Translations under genes and position numbers: made by a program
In this document: in pieces, positions 61,256-64,000 of the stretch
Layout: each line of letters opens with the position of its first letter
Numbering within the stretch: the first letter of the stretch is position 1
From: Rhodothermales bacterium
GTDB lineage: Bacteria > Bacteroidota > Rhodothermia > Rhodothermales > Bin80
Direction: 5' to 3'
DNA length: 64,000 nt
NCBI GenBank assembly: GCA_028278205.1
Contig: JANQES010000063.1
Coordinates: 62,001-126,000, forward strand
Notes under the pieces: model-generated
Database searches by the model: none
Seen by the model: the letters and a program-made list of their open reading frames with translations, nothing else
What the model was told of the DNA's origin: nothing

Positions 61256-64000
61256 CCTATCCCCACGCCCGTGGGGGTGAACCGTTTACGTACCAGGCCA
61301 AAAACGGCACCATGACCCTATCCCCACGCCCGTGGGGGTGAACCGGTACACCTCAACAGTACGCCTGGCAAAGTATCCCTATCCCCACGCCCGTGGGGGT
61401 GAACCGAACGTCTTGACGTGCGCGCCGCAGACGGGGCACCTATCCCCACGCCCGTGGGGGTGAACCGATCACCTGACGCCGTCAGCGTTGCACTCGACGC
61501 CTATCCCCACGCCCGTGGGGGTGAACCGTTACGTAGCGTTCGAGCCGGGCGAGTTCGTCCCCTATCCCCACGCCCGTGGGGGTGAACCGTAGTACATCAG
61601 CCCCCTCCTCCGGACCATTGCCCTATCCCCACGCCCGTGGGGGTGAACCGAAACGGGCGGGCGGCGTGATCGATCCCAGTGCCCTATCCCCACGCCCGTG
61701 GGGGTGAACCGAGAAAGATGGTCAGCACGCCCAACAAACTCAACCTATCCCCACGCCCGTGGGGGTGAACCGATTTGCTGAGCCTGTACGGTATGGCCGG
61801 ATGTCCTATCCCCACGCCCGTGGGGGTGAACCGGAAAGGGCTTTTCTAAATACCACAAGGGGCTCCCTATCCCCACGCCCGTGGGGGTGAACCGGACGTT
61901 ACGCTGTCGTCGGTGCGGATACTGGCCCTATCCCCACGCCCGTGGGGGTGAACCGAAGGCTTACCGTCGCAGCGATGAATGAAACCACCTATCCCCACGC
62001 CCGTGGGGGTGAACCGCCAAGTCCGGCGATGCCGATAAAGCGATCCTCCCTATCCCCACGCCCGTGGGGGTGAACCGGCTGGCTTCCGAAAGAACTTGCC
62101 GACGTGTTCCCTATCCCCACGCCCGTGGGGGTGAACCGGGAATCCGGTAGTGAACCGGCGTGATTTCCTGCCTATCCCCACGCCCGTGGGGGTGAACCGG
62201 AAGACGGCGTTACCGTCGCGGTTATGCTTCTCCTATCCCCACGCCCGTGGGGGTGAACCGACGCCGAAGCCTTCGTAACCGCCGCGTTGTAACCTATCCC
62301 CACGCCCGTGGGGGTGAACCGCCGGGCGGCTAACCAGCGGACCGCTATTTCGTCCTATCCCCACGCCCGTGGGGGTGAACCGACCCTCGGCCTCGATCCA
62401 ATCGAGATGACCGACCTATCCCCACGCCCGTGGGGGTGAACCTGTTGACGAGCTTGAGCGTGCTTTCCGGGACTCCCTATCCCCACGCCCGTGGGGGTGA
62501 ACCGACCGGCGGCAAGTACAAGCCCAAATCGGTGCTCCTATCCCCACGCCCGTGGGGGTGAACCGAGCAAAGACCCCTTTAAAACAGGCGTCCGGAGCCT
62601 ATCCCCACGCCCGTGGGGGTGAACCGTCGATTTGGTAGACATCGCAAGCGTTGGGCGCCCTATCCCCACGCCCGTGGGGGTGAACCGAGTGCGGAGGCCC
62701 AACCCACAGAGGCCCCGGCCCTATCCCCACGCCCGTGGGGGTGAACCGGAATGTATCGTGGTCCCCGGAGGTTCGGGTTGCCTATCCCCACGCCCGTGGG
62801 GGTGAACCGTCTTGACCCCGCGCGCATGAAACGAGCGAGGCCCTATCCCCACGCCCGTGGGGGTGAACCGAGAACGGCGCTGTCAAGAAGTCACGCGCCG
62901 AACCTATCCCCACGCCCGTGGGGGTGAACCGCGGACCACCCGGACGAGGCAGGCCAGGGCACGCCCTATCCCCACGCCCGTGGGGGTGAACCGCGCTCCC
63001 AGGTGTTGCATATCGTCAACGACCACCTATCCCCACGCCCGTGGGGGTGAACCGCAAACTGCCGGGGGGTAGTAAATGACTAAAATCCTATCCCCACGCC
63101 CGTGGGGGTGAACCGAGTTGCGTTCGGGCATGATGAAGTTGGCGGCACCTATCCCCACGCCCGTGGGGGTGAACCGCAAACTGCCGGGGGGTAGTAAATG
63201 ACTAAAATCCTATCCCCACGCCCGTGGGGGTGAACCGTAGACCACGAGGGCTTCGCCCGGTGCGTTGAGCCTATCCCCACGCCCGTGGGGGTGAACCGAA
63301 AGGTGAGCCGGGCTACGATCTCATTCAGTTCCTATCCCCACGCCCGTGGGGGTGAACCGATCGCACGCCCGAGCCGGTGGAAAATGAGGATCCTATCCCC
63401 ACGCCCGTGGGGGTGAACCGTTGATGCGCATCGTTGTGGTGTATCGTTCCCACCTATCCCCACGCCCGTGGGGGTGAACCGACTGGGGACCGCTCGTAGG
63501 CCCACCCGATGACCCTATCCCCACGCCCGTGGGGGTGAACCGTGGGGCACCGACACCGGGCAGTGCTGGCAGATCCTATCCCCACGCCCGTGGGGGTGAA
63601 CCGAAAGGCACCCCCCTCGGCGGTCGGGCCGCCGGCCTATCCCCACGCCCGTGGGGGTGAACCGACGCGCCGGCCTCGCCGGCATCCTCAACCATCCCTA
63701 TCCCCACGCCCGTGGGGGTGAACCGATCCGGCATTGATGTCCCAGTACGTTTCCACACCTATCCCCACGCCCGTGGGGGTGAACCGAAAGCTGTCACATC
63801 ATAACAGCCGCGCCCGGCCCTATCCCCACGCCCGTGGGGGTGAACCGCAATGTGTTGGCGTGCATCCGGTGCGCGTTCTCCTATCCCCACGCCCGTGGGG
63901 GTGAACCGATAAGCAGGGCCGGGGCGAAGGTAACGCGTAACCTATCCCCACGCCCGTGGGGGTGAACCGGCTTGTTCCATTGTCATGATGATTCGCTCGG
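61256..64000 (+). CRISPR. Type I-E CRISPR array, 45 repeats, continuing past the window end
   Basis: The repeat is 29 bp: it starts CCTATCCCCACG and ends GTGGGGGTGAACCG. Repeats fall every 61 bp from 61256 to 63941, with 32-nt spacers. The only length exception I found is the 33-nt spacer at 62932-62964. I count 45 repeats, 44 complete spacers and a partial one. The inner CCCCAC/GTGGGG arms form the Cas6e hairpin, leaving an 8-nt GTGAACCG handle. The repeat at 62415 ends in T instead of G. Spacers at 63055-63086 and 63177-63208 are identical. Orientation matches the E. coli I-E repeat, with the leader at cas2. Confidence 0.98.

Noticed and set aside
62857..63072. Open frames inside the CRISPR array (also 63576-63758)
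   Set aside because: They are translations of the repeats (PTPVGVNR, PHARGGEP) and not genes.

Overview
The window is a high-GC bacterial chromosome segment. Its features point to a Rhodothermales-like (Rhodothermota/Bacteroidota) organism: a DUF5916/CBM9 outer-membrane protein, a GWxTD-type protein, an FtsX-type permease paired with a PadR regulator, a possible short DUF4290-like protein, and few Shine-Dalgarno sequences. This placement rests on gene content only; no rRNA gene is present.

Region 1 (1-25.9 kb) is ordinary chromosome. It carries a Kef-type antiporter ending in a glutaredoxin-like domain; a PadR/ABC permease pair with a candidate operator; ychJ; a sugar cluster (SSS symporter, sucrose-phosphate synthase, PfkB kinase); an exported amidohydrolase; the glycerol genes glpK-glpF; and exported or outer-membrane proteins (TPR/GWxTD protein, PqqB-like MBL enzyme, DUF5916 protein). 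Nearly every intergenic gap holds a dispersed inverted repeat. Several families have a 7-bp internal period (GGATTTT, ACGTGAA, TCATTGG, TTCAAGG types). Two gene remnants (a cupin and a DUF3179 lipoprotein) lie beside such elements.

Region 2 (25.9-32.4 kb) is an AT-richer block on the minus strand. It encodes a four-TM protein with a C-terminal IPT/TIG domain, then a SIR2-family protein, then, overlapping it by 4 bp, a 1355-residue membrane-anchored STAND NTPase with a long HEAT-repeat sensor. The HEAT array contains two separate, very recent 198-bp duplications. This is the strongest candidate for a little-described immune (abortive infection) system. SIR2 would be the NADase effector and the NTPase/HEAT protein the sensor.

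Region 3 (32.4-45.3 kb) returns to housekeeping: yebC-ruvC, a NatAB-like ABC-2 exporter, ogt, a large metalloprotease/beta-propeller/beta-barrel protein, and tig-clpP.

Region 4 (45.3 kb to the end) looks like a genomic island. Just after clpP lies the 3' half of a tRNA-Glu(CUC) gene with its own terminator, then a decayed tyrosine integrase, an IS630-family element, small accessory genes, a WYL regulator, a Fic protein and a DUF2442 protein. A complete type I-E CRISPR-Cas locus follows (cas3, cas8e, cse2, cas7e, cas5e, cas6e, cas1, cas2). Its array has 45 repeats (29 nt, mostly 32-nt spacers) and runs off the end of the window. One spacer is present twice.
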